The notes: generated by a model not told the origin, from the sequence alone. A DNA stretch of 64,000 bases from Phytophthora quininea (GCA_011947345.1 JAAVTG010000001.1:186001-250000), one strand, 5' to 3'. Positions 10,775-20,851 are shown, counted from the stretch's first letter. Program-made: numbers and translations.

Positions 10775-11419
10775 CTACAGGAAGTAGGCCACGGCGACCG
10801 CAGCAAGCGAGGCAACGCCAAAAGCACGCGTGACAGTGGACGCATCGCTCGATCCCGACGAGGCGGCCGAAGTGTCCGCCGCGGCCGACTTGGAGGTCGT
10901 GGAGGTCGTCGGCGTCTCGCTGGATGATGTGCCGGACGATGCAGTTGACGACGCTGAACTCGTCGGGGCCGTCACGGTATTGGAACCGCCGGTTGTGCTG
11001 GCCGCAGTTGACCCCACGGTTGCCCCCGTCGCCGTGGAGCCCGCCGTCGTCGTTCCCGTGGTCGCAGACCCGGTGGAGGCGACACTGGCAGAACCTGACG
11101 CGGACGGGCAGCGCGGCGGCACGTAGTCGATCAGGTCGGCCAGCAGTTCGATGTTGTCGCCGACGGGCAGCGTGCACTCGGTCAAGTTCATGGCCTGGGC
11201 GTCGGCCAGCAGGTTCCGGCACGCACTGGACGCGCACATCTTGTCGATGATGTCCTGGGTCGGGATCGATGCGGCCGTGAAGACGTAGCCCGAGTCGGTG
11301 GAGCACTGGTCGATGTACTGGTCCGTGAGCAGCGCCGACAACACTGATGAGCTGCACGTGGCGGCGGTAGCAGAGCTGGTCAGCACGGCGACGGTGGCGA
11401 TGGCGAAGAAGGTCTTCAT
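10775..11419 (-). CDS. Elicitin-like secreted protein 2 with Ser/Thr-rich tail
   Basis: A 214-residue intact protein, paralogue of the gene at 6221-6814. The signal peptide covers residues 1-20 (MKTFFAIATVAVLTSSATAA). The elicitin domain has the same six cysteines, and the first 100 mature residues are nearly identical to the paralogue (TDQYIDQCSTDSGYVF, IPTQDIIDKMCASSAC, LLADLIDYVPPRCPS). The stalk is a different Ser/Thr/Gly-rich sequence, and the C terminus (TRAFGVASLAAVAVAYFL) is a likely GPI signal. The role is probably extracellular lipid/sterol binding at the cell surface. The stalk has diverged much faster than the domain, suggesting relaxed constraint on the stalk. The start is fixed by the signal peptide and the initiator at 11461-11478. 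Confidence 0.92.
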   Translation of the reverse strand: MKTFFAIATVAVLTSSATAATCSSSVLSALLTDQYIDQCSTDSGYVFTAASIPTQDIIDKMCASSACRNLLADAQAMNLTECTLPVGDNIELLADLIDYVPPRCPSASGSASVASTGSATTGTTTAGSTATGATVGSTAASTTGGSNTVTAPTSSASSTASSGTSSSETPTTSTTSKSAAADTSAASSGSSDASTVTRAFGVASLAAVAVAYFL

Positions 11420-11460
11420 GGTGGTGATGATATTTTGGCGAGAAGGTCTTCCGTCTTCGG

Positions 11461-11478
11461 AGGCGAATTGCAGAATGG
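11461..11478 (-). promoter_or_regulatory. Oomycete initiator motif of elicitin-like gene 2
   Basis: The minus strand reads CCATTCTGCAATTCGCC about 42 bp upstream of the ATG, matching the motif before the paralogous gene in sequence and spacing. Confidence 0.6.
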
Positions 11479-11479
11479 T

Positions 11480-12525
11480 CCGAGCGCTCGGCGGTCGTGA
11501 GAAGCGCACACGTCCGCATTGCCGCGGTGGATGTCGTGCAGTGGATGATGCATGTTGCAGTGACATACACGCGGGAAGCGGTGACACGCCTTGACTACGA
11601 TAGTGGGAGGCGCCGGCATGGCATTCGAACACCTTCTCGAAAATCTCAGCGGTCTCGAGGCGGTCTTTCATCGCACGGCAGCGGAATTGGCCGCACGATC
11701 CGGTGATCACCGCGGCGAGGTGACCAAGGTGATCGAGGCCAATTCTCCATGCAGGTGACCAAGAAAACAAGACGGTCTGAGTTCTGGCTCGAGAAGTGAC
11801 TTCTTGCAGGCAACTTCAAGATGCGCATCATCTTGCTGTCGACTTCTCGGAACCCTCACTGCTGTGGATGATCACCCTCGCCACGCACAAGGAGAAATTC
11901 TGACATCGAGGCACATGATCGTCTCGGTGGAGACGGCAACACAAAGCCTTCCGGAGCAAGCTCGTCGCCGCATACAGTTTTGCTGCAGCGACGGAATGCC
12001 ATCCCACGGACGATCTGTGTGGCATGCACAACGACGCTGCAGTCGTTTCCCTCGGAGGCTTCCTGAGTAGGCTAGCAGCGGAAACGGCGCAAGAGCGGTA
12101 GGATAGTGCTGGGAGTACGGCGATGTTTGGTGTTCAAGTCGACCGAGCATTTCGTGTTCTGAATTTGCCCCGCCATCGTGATGACAATGGCGTTTTTGGC
12201 CCTCTGCTTGGGGATGCAGCGCGAATGCCGGGTCCCATTGAGACTGGATTGCGTTGTTGGAATGTCCTGCCCGTTGTTGTGGATCATTGCGGCTGGGTAC
12301 TTTGCCTCTGGGAAGAAGAACTCGCCGTCGTACCGGATGGAAGCCTGGAGACGAAGGCAAACATACAAGCATGAAAGCTCATGAAACTTGCGAGTTGCAG
12401 TATGTGCATGGCAAGCCCCACATAATCATCATTATCCCCGTAATCCCCAGGGCATCATGGAGATAGCTGCTCAGCGAGTCAATGTTGGGCTCTCATTTCT
12501 CCAAGTTCTCCCCAGCAAAACAGCG
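11480..12525. other. Unassigned ~1 kb, possible decayed coding sequence
   Basis: Minus-strand frames at 11872-12372 read in parallel in two frames and look like decayed coding DNA, but no domain is recognised. The part from 12490 is the promoter of the short RXLR-like gene (TCTCATTTCTCCAAGTT near 12490). Confidence 0.3.
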
Positions 12526-12690
12526 ATGCGTTTCCACTTTGCGTTCGTGGTCACCACGGCGATTCGTTTCAGCGTTTCATCTGCTGATGAAGGTGTGGCG
12601 GCCAAACCAATCCTCAGGACCACCACCAATCCTGGAAACCCCTCGAGACAGCTAGCCGAGACATCTCCGGCGGACGAGGGAGGAAATTGA
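12526..12690 (+). pseudogene. Truncated RXLR-like effector
   Basis: 54 codons. A signal peptide (residues 1-20) is followed by RQLA at residues 41-44 and an acidic D-E pair where EER would be; translation then stops. The N-terminal half is clearly related to the neighbouring effector genes at 14494, 16700, 18069 and 18647, with the RxL tetrad at the same position (40-45), but the C-terminal effector domain is absent. In intact oomycete effectors the RXLR/EER region directs delivery into plant cells and the C-terminal domain acts there, so this copy should have no effector activity. I see no continuation of the domain in the other frames within the next 60 bp. Confidence 0.65.
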
Positions 12691-12750
12691 ATTGATGAAC
12701 TGTTTAGCGGATTTCTCGTCTTAAGGTGATAAGCTATCTATCCGTGAGAG

Positions 12751-13990
12751 TTACGTTCGTGTCGTCCACATGTGGTGCATCGGTTCCGGGATATTATTTT
12801 CTGGCGGATCAAACCCAAGTTTTTGCAGCACGCGGACCACAGTAGCGCGGTTGCAATGAAGCTCATGTGCGTGTTGGTGGAGGAATTGGCAGTGCATCTT
12901 GAACGAGTTCAGCAGATTGAGAATATTTGGCACTTCAGCTGTTGTTTCCTGGAAATGAATACCGTTCCTGAGCCGCCATGTTGCGTGAGATACTATCGCT
13001 GTGTAGATCCTCCATAGAAGTATCAGTTCTTTGTGTTCACTTCTCTAGTTCCTACGGAGGTCTTGCAATCTTGGGAAGAGTAGCAACCTCCGGCTTAGGT
13101 CGACGCAAAAGAACGTCGACCACCGGCTCCATAGTTCACTCCACATTGGTTCTAATGACGGGCACGAGAAAAAACAGTGTTCTACCGTTTCGATCTCCTG
13201 GCATTCCGGACGAACGCAGTTTTGGATTTAGTTCTCTGAGGAAGTATAGTCGTGAGCCGACTGTGAGGTCTCCGAAGCACATTCGTACTATCACATCATG
13301 AATTACCGGCAGTAGATATCCACGTAGAGAAATCACACTGGACAAGGTTTCATGAATCCTTTGTCGAGGACACCCCAGGTCTTCCATCGGATGATGCATC
13401 AACTCCGGAACTTGCTGGAGAATCAACTTCCAGTCTTGCGATCGCAAATTTGGGAAGAATCGCGTAGTTGGTTCTGTTGGGAGACAGCTGCTTAGCTTGA
13501 TTCCAAATATCGGTGGTGAATTCGTGTTTCTTACTTCCTGCATTCCTCCTTCGTCCGGATGCGGTAGTAAGCGCTGAAATAATCGGCTCATTTGATGGTA
13601 GAGCACGAGAATGTCATGCGGTAGCACTTTCGTCCCAAGTATTGGATGAATCTCGCAGCAGACGTCCGTGAAAATGCCGTTGAAGACGGCCAGTCGCGAT
13701 TGGCACCCAGAAAGTCGGCAACACATAACTTTTTTATGTTTTGCTAGTTCCCGACAGAGCGCCCGAAAGGCGTTTGACCCTGACCCCAGGGGCTTCGCCG
13801 GACTTGCTGGGCTTCGCGTATCCAGTACCTGAAATTCAGGCAACTTGCTCCACCAAATTTTTCCAGGGTCAATTGACACGATAGGGCAAAACCTCGAGTT
13901 AAACCAATTCAACGAACTGAAAAAATGCCTGGAGTTTTGGTGGGATTCTGCAGGCACGTACAGCAAGCTGGAGCCTGGAATTATTTTCAC
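12751..13990 (-). mobile_element. LINE-type retrotransposon 3' fragment (zf-RVT region)
   Basis: A 284-residue open frame (13136-13990) and further segments down to 12751 match the end of a non-LTR retrotransposon ORF2. The typical part is VIVRMCFGDLTVGSRLYFLR, followed after a frame change by a region like the zinc-binding zf-RVT segment (ETVEHCFF-type in the shifted frame near 13170), and the terminal HELHCNRATVVRVLQKLGFD. Reverse transcriptase and endonuclease parts are absent, as expected for a 5'-truncated insertion. It sits between two effector genes. Confidence 0.65.
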
Positions 13991-14493
13991 TTAGGCACAC
14001 AACTCGTTTATAGAGACCCCAACGGGCAAGAGTACTTTGCTGTTTGTGAATTGCTCGCATATGCTGCATTTATCAAGAGAACAGGACGAATCTTAGAGAA
14101 GTAGAGAAACGTATCAAACGTTGTTGTTTGGTACAAGTCTTTCGTGGAGTAATTCGGCAGTATGACCACCCCGCTCCCAGTCTACGCTGTGCCTTGGGAG
14201 TGTATTGACAAGACTCGAAGTTCACTTTGCCATCCCCGAACTCGCCAAAATCGATTGCCATGCATGGTTTTCTGCTCCTGATTGGCGCCAGCATCGTCCA
14301 GTTCGTCAAGAAGCTGCAGCATCTTCAGAAATTGCAGAACTACAAGTAGCTCAACCAGCTCAAGAAAATTATGCGGACAAAAAAATAAAGTGACTGCATA
14401 GCTATGTATTTGTGAGACGCCTCGGTATTCCTCGACCTCGCAACGCCAGCCTTACATATTCCCCACATGCTGCGGCTGCGTCGATTCCTTGAT
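13991..14493. other. No gene seen; downstream of LINE and effector
   Basis: Contains a 78-codon minus-strand open frame (14073-14309) without domain and the 3' flank of the effector gene. It may be further LINE-derived sequence, but I see no motif to support it. Confidence 0.35.
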
Positions 14494-14972
14494 TTATTGC
14501 GTTCCCTTGGTATTATGCAATTTCTGCCGTCTTTGCAGCTTCTTGACGAATACGGCTGAAAACCACGTGGCTCTGAACCTCTTCTTTTTGCCCATTCTTG
14601 AAGGACTTTGGTCCGAAGTCTCGCGATGTTTTGGTTGCCTGGACTGAGTGCGGAAGGCATTCGATGAGAGGTAGAAAAATAGTGCTTTCCTCGCTCTTCG
14701 TCCGCTGAAGACGGCTTAGTTAGCCGTTTCGAGGGGCTATCGAGCTCGGTGTTGGTCCTGCGAGTCGTTTTGACCGTCGCATCTTCATCTGTCTTTCCTA
14801 CGCGCTCTTCATCGGACGGTGTCGCTGCCCCACTGCCGCCGTAAAGCTGTCTAGCTGGGTAGTCGAGTTCGTAGTCAGTCCCCCGCAGCGTTTTCGTCAT
14901 CACAGATTCATCGGCAGCGGAGACAGCGACAAAGATGGTCGAAATGACGAGGAAGACGAAATTGACTCGCAT
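14494..14972 (-). CDS. Secreted RXLR-EER effector with duplicated motif region
   Basis: A signal peptide (residues 1-20, ending VSAA) is followed by RQLY at 41-44 with EER at 55-57, and then a second block with KRLT at 82-85 and EER at 92-94. The two blocks share a K-T-x-R-x-T..E-L-D-x-P lead-in spaced 41 residues apart, so the region was duplicated internally. The C-terminal domain (SPGNQNIARLRTKVLQEW..) is the same as in the small effectors at 16700, 18647 and 19494. One frame break near 14570 separates the end of that domain; in the alternative frame the family's Phe/Lys/Leu-rich terminus continues to a stop at 14494. The gene is preceded by TTCATTTCAACTTTCCC. It probably acts in the host plant cell; the target is unknown. 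Confidence 0.75.
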
Positions 14973-15123
14973 GGCGGTTGGGCTTGATGTCGGGAAAGTT
15001 GAAATGAACGGCTGGAAGGTATTGTGTTCGGGTGAACGGGGGCAAAAGAAGAAACGATTCACCCGTATTCTTGATGATGAATTGTCGTGTTTACGGGGTG
15101 CTCGAGCGAACGTGATCAACATT

Positions 15124-15566
15124 AACCCCTGACCAGTCCCACAGCTTTAGCTCTTCACGACATTTCGACGAGTTTTCAGATGCTTGGGCTACCTCATTAC
15201 TGCGCTCCGTAGTTGGTGCTGTGACCCCATTGAACGAGGAGCGAAAATGGCACAAAGGTTTTTACCTAGCAGAGTAATACGGTCTGTTCACGACCGCACA
15301 CGTTCGTCAAAAAGCTACAAGCTGCAAAAGGTGAAACAATCACAGCTAAGAAGACGACCATGATCATGGCAGTCTACACCTGTGGATGCGTTGTTGCCGA
15401 GTTTCTCGATACGTAAAAGTATGGGATCAGCTATGAGAGTAGATTACCTGTTTCACGTTATCGCTTCAGGAACAGTGTAACCAAATGCTAGTGCCCGGCC
15501 CGTATGTTGCTTTCCTTCTCCATCCTCGCGATTTACCGCACTCGCAAAGTGGACTGCAGCTACAAT
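15124..15566. other. Divergent intergenic region between two effector genes
   Basis: The stretch between the minus-strand effector (14972) and the plus-strand effector (15567) has no credible gene. A divergent effector pair would place both promoters here. Confidence 0.35.
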
Positions 15567-16192
15567 ATGTCTCGTCCTAACGTCCTCCTTGTTGCGACCG
15601 TCGCCCTTCTCTCTCTCGGCAGTGTTCTTTCGGTATCGGCTCGTACGGATCGCACTAACGGCAACCTGCTGCGAGGCGTTGAAAGTTCTGCGGACATGGC
15701 CGAAGAGAGAGGCTTCAAGTCGGCCTTGTTGTCGCTCTAAATCTTTGAGCAACCTGGCTGGTGCGCAGCTTAGAGCCCACCCAAACTACTCCTACTTACC
15801 AACGTTCGTAAAGAAGACCGAAGAGTTCCGACTACTGAACTGGTTGCATACTACCTACACGACGACGTGCGAGGTGTGGGTGGTGTTGGGGCTCAACGGC
15901 GTCGCGGGCGCGCGATTACGCCACAGCAAGGAGTGTGGCATGTACAAGAAGTCCAAGGCGATGTCCAACGAGCACATCAACACGTTGTCCCAGTCGGGCT
16001 AGCACCTTCCGACGACCATCAACAAGTCCAACACAACAATGTCGGTATGGATAGTTGTGAACAGAGACCGTCACTACGTCAAGGAGGCACTGTCGAGGCG
16101 AACTGCTCCGAGCAAAGGTTCCAGTCGAGGACATGTACTACCAATTCTACCTCAGCAAGTTGAAGAAGAAGGCCGCTGCAAGAGCAACCTGA
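15567..16192 (+). pseudogene. RXLR-EER effector, frame-broken
   Basis: The start at 15567 gives a clear signal peptide (MSRPNVLLVATVALLSLGSVLSVSA), then a leucine/arginine RXLR-type motif (NLLRG) and MAEERGF, the classical spacing to EER. The frame closes at 15740. Conserved-looking effector sequence then continues in other frames (PTFVKKTEEFRLLNWL, SKECGMYKKSKAMS) up to a Lys/Ala-rich terminus with a stop at about 16192. At least three frame changes are needed, so this is either a pseudogene or a real gene hit by assembly indels; read mapping decides. It is of a different subfamily from the small effectors around it. Confidence 0.65.
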
Positions 16193-16699
16193 AAGCAGCT
16201 CACCGGTGAAACGTGTTCGAGCATACATCCAGTTCGGTATTCGTCGTGTTGTCCACGCACCCTAGCCGAAGAAAGAGTTGATACAAAAACTTCACGCAAT
16301 CCCCGATCACGTACGGGAATCACGATGCTCAATGCATTCTGACATCTCGTCGGATAGTTTCTCATGACATGCTTCAGAATCGTGGACAACACTTTGTAGT
16401 GAACGTGCTGTACAAATTGCACCAAGCCATCGCCCCCGCCTCGCAGGAAAGCTGTACAGTATCCACATCTGTAGCGTATACGTGTACGCGGTAACAGCGT
16501 ACGTCTATTATACTTTTCGTCACCAGCAAGCGATTTTCTACTTGTATGTGAGAACAAAAGCTGTGCTGCCCACCATACGATGATGGCTAACCGGGTCGGC
16601 TCTAAGCGCTAACGTTCAATGATTGACAGCTCAATTCGAGGCGTTCACTTTCCAACCTTCCGTCAGGCGCACAAGTAACTTCGTACAGCAGCAGCAGCC
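16193..16699. other. Intergenic, no gene seen
   Basis: A minus-strand open frame (16147-16557) overlaps the preceding effector's end and has no recognisable domain. The last 60 bp hold the promoter of the next effector (GTTCACTTTCCAACC near 16645). Confidence 0.35.
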
Positions 16700-17047
16700 A
16701 TGCGCTTCAGCTTCGTCTTCCTGTTGGTTGCCATCGCCGTCCTCTTCGCGGTGTCATCCGCTAACGAATTTGTCAAGACCAAAACGATGTTACGGAACAA
16801 CCCCGAAGCTGAAACCCTGTCGAGACGGCTAGGACGAGGACCCAGTCCTGGAATGCGCAACATCGCGAAATTTCGAGAGCAGATCATGCGTGGCTGGGAG
16901 GAGAACAAGAAGAAACTCGTGACCGCCGGATTCTCGGCTATGTTCATCACGAAGCTGAAGCGGTTGCAGAAGAACGGGAAGGCCAAGGAGGCCGGCCAAC
17001 TCAAGAAATTGACGCGTTCAGGGCACATCACGGGCTATAATAAGTAG
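16700..17047 (+). CDS. Small secreted RXLR-like effector
   Basis: An intact 115-residue protein. Residues 1-21 are a signal peptide (FSFVFLLVAIAVLFAVSSA). RRLG at 42-45 occupies the RXLR position but ends in Gly, and no EER follows, so it is a degenerate RXLR type. The mature domain of about 65 residues is basic: SPGMRNIAKFREQIMRGWEE, then AGFSAMFITKLKRLQKNGKA and KKLTRSGHIT. The same domain is found in the genes at 14494 (minus), 18647 and 19494, defining a local family. Known RXLR effectors act inside plant cells; the function of this domain is not recognised. There is no tryptophan/tyrosine WY fold signature beyond one Trp. Confidence 0.8.
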   Translation: MRFSFVFLLVAIAVLFAVSSANEFVKTKTMLRNNPEAETLSRRLGRGPSPGMRNIAKFREQIMRGWEENKKKLVTAGFSAMFITKLKRLQKNGKAKEAGQLKKLTRSGHITGYNK

Positions 17048-17063
17048 GCGCGCAAGGAATAGG

Positions 17064-17688
17064 GAGGGGGGTCGAGCCTGCAAAATCCCTCCCAAAAACT
17101 GAGCAGAGTGTCTCCCAAATTATAAGCAAGAAAAGTGTGCAGATGTGAGCCAAAACGAGTGGGGGTCTCATATTCAAACTTCGTACTTACATTAACAAAA
17201 AAACTATACTACCTCGGGAGGAAGCCCCCCACCTCTATGCAAAAGAAGGAGAAGACGGCGCGCTATGGCGACAGCTACGCTGCATTTACCCCCTCCACCG
17301 CGCTCGAATGTATTAATGTACACGTTCCTCTTCCCTTCTGAATACATAGCATAGACTGATTCGGTGTAGATATCGCTACAACACGTGCCAGCGTTGCTTT
17401 TCCATTGATGCGTGTAGCTGCTCTAGAATGCCCCCATGTTGCGCTCCTACGTTCATATAAATTGCACCGAAGGCGCCCAGGCTGAAGTGCTTGCTCGTGC
17501 CTACATGTACATGCTCGCGCGGGCGGCAGGGACGCTATCAGGGCCGAGATTCGCCTTCCACGGCGGAGTATGCGCACCGGTAGCATTGGTCATGTTCTCG
17601 GCGTCGAACTTGAGAGTGAGCAGAAATTTTCCCAAAAGGTAATCCCAAAAGTAAGCACTGTTTTTGCCAGGTTCGACCCCCTAAATAC
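17064..17688. mobile_element. Candidate non-autonomous TIR element (MITE-like)
   Basis: Left end GGGGGGTCGAGCCTGCAAAA and right end, read inverted, AGGGGGTCGAACCTGGCAAA form imperfect terminal inverted repeats about 620 bp apart. Repeated CTCCCAAAA / TTCCCAAAAG / ATCCCAAAAG motifs lie just inside both ends. There is no transposase-like open frame between them. Target-site duplication is not clear. It inserted just 3' of an effector gene. Confidence 0.5.
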
Positions 17689-18068
17689 ACGCTTTGTTTG
17701 TTGACGACCATGGAAGCGTTGCGTGAGATGCATTTGATGTACAGGTAAAAGGGATTCTCATCGGTAGTTGTCGAGCTTGTGGCAGTGTCCAACGTGTTCA
17801 ACGTGTTGGCCACTGCCGATTACGAGTGTCGGAAAGTTTTCCTGGCCGCTGCGAAGTACTAGAATCCTCTCAACGTTCGGACAGATCACGCTGCGATATC
17901 CCAGCAGGCGTACGCAAACGATGACGACCGCTGGCGTCGATCGGTCCATACCGAGTCGGTCCGCTGCAGACTTACAGCACGAGATAGCTATCTTGTTGAC
18001 TACAAGCTGCCGTGGAAGCGCATTCCGCGCTCACTCAAGAGGAGAAAAACCACGACCTTATCCAATAT
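17689..18068. other. Intergenic, no gene seen
   Basis: Short frames only. The last 70 bp precede the truncated effector at 18069. Confidence 0.35.
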
Positions 18069-18269
18069 ATGCGCATTAATTTCGTCCTGCTCATTGCTTC
18101 GGTCGTCTTGCTGGTACTTTCATCTGCTGCTGCGTTGGCAACGAGCAAGTCGGCTCTCAGAACCGGCGCCGAGCCTAAACAATCGAGACGACTTGACAGT
18201 GCGCCGCCAACGGCCGCAGAGAGAAGACTAGTTTACTGTTTTGATGATCACATCGGAGAATGTGGATAA
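18069..18269 (+). pseudogene. Truncated RXLR-like effector
   Basis: 66 codons. A signal peptide (residues 1-21), RRLD at 40-43 and ERR at about 52-54 correspond position by position to the neighbouring effectors, but the conserved basic C-terminal domain is replaced by about ten unrelated residues before the stop. It is most likely a relic left by an unequal exchange or deletion. The downstream plus-strand frame at 18241-18750 has no family similarity. Confidence 0.6.
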
Positions 18270-18646
18270 ACTCCACGAAGCAATGCTTGCTTTTTGCTCG
18301 CGAGAATGTTTGGCCATGCTGGGAAGCATTCCCTGTCAGGCGATATTGTATGACACTCGAGTGCTAGCGAGGCGATGTACTAACCGCCCTAGACACTGGA
18401 GGGATCTGCTTGTGATGCCGCAAGTCGACGACCAGAAGAAGAAGGATGCACGCTTCAGTACACTCGCACTTCGACGCCAGCAGATTGCCAGGCGCAACAG
18501 CAAACAAATCCCAATGATCATCGTTGAGAGTCCCAACTTGGGATCGGCTCGGCAGCGCCTTAGTGCAAATGACTTGACGCAGAGTGGCTTTTACTCATTT
18601 CTCGACTCACCACCACTCGCTGAAGAAGAGGACCTTATCAAGTGCC

Positions 18647-19018
18647 ATGCGCGTCAATTTCGTCGTTCTCCTCGCTTCAGCCGTCTTCTTCGCGCTCTCA
18701 CAAGCCGACGCCTCAATGGCGACGAAGACGTCTTTGCGGACCGACACTGAGCCGGATAACTCGAGATTGCTCGTCCAGGACAGCGAGGCACTTCCTTCCA
18801 GCCAAGAAAGAAGACTCAAGCTGAGCCCCGGCGCTAGAGCTACTGCAAAGTTGCGGACCGGGATCATGAAGGGCTGGGATTACCAGAGAAAGGTTGCGAC
18901 GGCTGGGTGGTCGGTCACCTTCGTCAAGAAGCTGAAGAGACTTCGGAACATGAGGAAAGCCAACGAAGCCAAGCAAACCAAGAAGCTGACCCGGTCAGCA
19001 CATATCACCGACGCCTAA
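18647..19018 (+). CDS. Small secreted RXLR-like effector
   Basis: An intact 123-residue protein. Residues 1-20 are a signal peptide (MRVNFVVLLASAVFFALSQA). RLLV at 40-43 stands where RXLR is expected, and QERR at about 53-56 replaces EER. The C-terminal domain (LSPGARATAKLRTGIMKGW, AGWSVTFVKKLKRLRNMRKA, KKLTRSAHIT) is the local family domain. The initiator TACTCATTTCTCGACTC lies about 50 bp upstream. It is probably secreted during infection; the host target is unknown. Confidence 0.8.
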   Translation: MRVNFVVLLASAVFFALSQADASMATKTSLRTDTEPDNSRLLVQDSEALPSSQERRLKLSPGARATAKLRTGIMKGWDYQRKVATAGWSVTFVKKLKRLRNMRKANEAKQTKKLTRSAHITDA

Positions 19019-19493
19019 GTATTTCGGCTGATTAATGCACTACATAACACGACTCTGTAATGAATGACGTTGCTTACTGCCTGGTTTCCGGTAGCGTTCG
19101 AACGATGCAGTATTCCATTGTGGACTTGGCGCTACTTTGCGCACTTTGGCGCTGATTCAATAATGCGCAACAATTCATGAACGACCAGGGAGCTCAACAC
19201 TTTTAACACGGCAACATTTTGCGTGGGGATATTGGGATAAAGCGTTAATCTTAACTTCTCAACTTGCGAAAATGTACAGCGAACCGTGTTGGTGGATATT
19301 CGCTAGAAGCAGACAGATACCAGCAGGCAAGGCGGAGATTCCTATAGACGATGGGATCAACTTGCATGTAAACAACATGGAGCCGCATATTACCAGGATA
19401 TGCCTCAGTTCTGGTACGCTGCGGACACCATTCAGTCGACACATTTCACGTTTCACCTCCACTTGATCAAGGCAAGGAAAACCCACGACTGTC
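19019..19493. other. Intergenic, effector promoter
   Basis: No gene is seen. The 3' end carries ACACATTTCACGTTTCACC (about 19438), an initiator-like motif for the next effector. Confidence 0.35.
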
Positions 19494-19834
19494 ATGCGCA
19501 TCGCCCCGTCTTTGTTATTGCTACGGCCATCTTCATCGCGCTTTCATCGGCTCAATTCTCTGCGGAAATCAAGAAGACCCCGAGACAATTCGGCAGCGAC
19601 AATGAGGCGCCAACTACGAATCAAGGGAGGCGACTTAAGTGGAGCCCAGGAGGTCAAAGCATCATAGACCGACAAAACAGCATCTTTCGAGGCTGGAACC
19701 TCGACAAGTTCGTACAAGCTGGATATTCGGCCAAATTCATCAAGACGCTGCAAAGATTAGAGCGGGCCAAGAAGGCGAAGGGAGCCAAGCAGCTCAAGAA
19801 GCTGACGCGGGCAGCGCATGTCACCGACAACTAG
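19494..19834 (+). CDS. Small secreted RXLR-like effector, start region frame-broken
   Basis: The C-terminal part (WSPGGQSIIDRQNSIFRGW, AGYSAKFIKTLQRLERAK, KKLTRAAHVT) is the local effector family domain and is open to the stop at 19834. The hydrophobic signal peptide (VFVIATAIFIALSSAQ) is in the same frame, but the only suitable ATG (19494) is in another frame, a few codons upstream, so one base seems lost. The RXLR position holds PRQF, and GRRL follows later, so motifs are degenerate. It is either a functional gene with an assembly indel or a young pseudogene. Confidence 0.65.
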
Positions 19835-19901
19835 GGGTTTCTTGGTGTTCGCGGAAATACACGTGTTCATTTTGCACTGCTTCTGTGTCTTCATCTTCTA
19901 C

Positions 19902-20441
19902 TTACAAGAAACAGGAAGCGACGAGGGCGATGCTAACCGCAGTGGAGCCAACAGCGCCTGTTAGCGACACTGCACCGCTCGACCCACTCGAGGATGAAGC
20001 TGATGCGGCCGAAGCCGACGTGGTGGTGTCGATCGTATCTGAGGTTGTCGTGTCCGTCGTGGAGCTTGACGTGCTCAAGGATGCCGCAGTGGTGTCCGTG
20101 GAACCGGTGGAACTGGTAGTGATGGTTGTGGTGTCCGTGGCGGTGCTTGAACTCGAAACGGTGCCGACTGTCGTCAAATTGGCCGTGTCGGAACTAGAAG
20201 TGGCTCCGACCGTCGTCGTCTCCACGCTGGACGAGCTGCTAGCGGCATACGCGCTGGTGATTTCGATGTCGGTGGTAGCGCTGGCAGCGGAAACGGTGCC
20301 GGTAGCAGTACTGGCAGTGGTGGCGGCGACCAAAGTGTCGTCCACCTCGACGGTGTTGCTCGAAGCAACAGAGGCGACCTCTTGAGCGCACACGGCGCTG
20401 GTGGCAAGTGCTGCGGCAATAACGGCACGGAAAAGCTGCAT
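19902..20441 (-). CDS. Secreted Ser/Thr-rich protein, probable GPI anchor
   Basis: An intact 179-residue protein. The signal peptide is residues 1-19 (MQLFRAVIAAALATSAVCA). The mature part has a short acidic start (VEVDDTLVAATT) and then over 100 residues rich in Ser and Thr with repeated T-T-T-x-S patterns. The tail (GAVGSTAVSIALVASCFL) is a GPI-type signal. It is closely similar in both termini to the next gene at 20852-21458, so the two are tandem paralogues. Probably a wall or surface glycoprotein; no enzymatic motif is visible. Confidence 0.8.
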   Translation of the reverse strand: MQLFRAVIAAALATSAVCAQEVASVASSNTVEVDDTLVAATTASTATGTVSAASATTDIEITSAYAASSSSSVETTTVGATSSSDTANLTTVGTVSSSSTATDTTTITTSSTGSTDTTAASLSTSSSTTDTTTSDTIDTTTSASAASASSSSGSSGAVSLTGAVGSTAVSIALVASCFL

Positions 20442-20490
20442 GGCGGTCTTCTTGGTGAAAGGGTGGCTGTACTTCAGGTGCGAGTCTCGA

Positions 20491-20508
20491 GTCGAATTGC
20501 CGAATGAC
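20491..20508 (-). promoter_or_regulatory. Oomycete initiator motif
   Basis: The minus strand reads GTCATTCGGCAATTCGAC about 50 bp upstream of the ATG at 20441, matching the initiator plus flanking box. Confidence 0.6.
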
Positions 20509-20851
20509 TCAATGCTTGCGACTAGCAAATGTGAGGACGACCGAGCGACTTGGGCCGAGGAGCCTTACAGAGCGGACAGATCATCTCATGAGCGTACTGG
20601 GCACGTAGTATACAGAGTTGTGGCCGCTCGAGTGCACGAGGATAACCCCGGAATGATCATGGCGAGAATCCACTCGGTTGGTGTCCACCACTATCGGTCA
20701 CGCCGCCGCTGAAAAACTCACGCCAACCGTGAAGCAAAAAAGCAACAAGCGACAACACTATCATGAACACCGGCAACTGCATACAAACACGACTTCCGTA
20801 AATAGCGAGCGCTACGTCCGAGTGAGCAACCGGCACAGACATCGATGCTTT

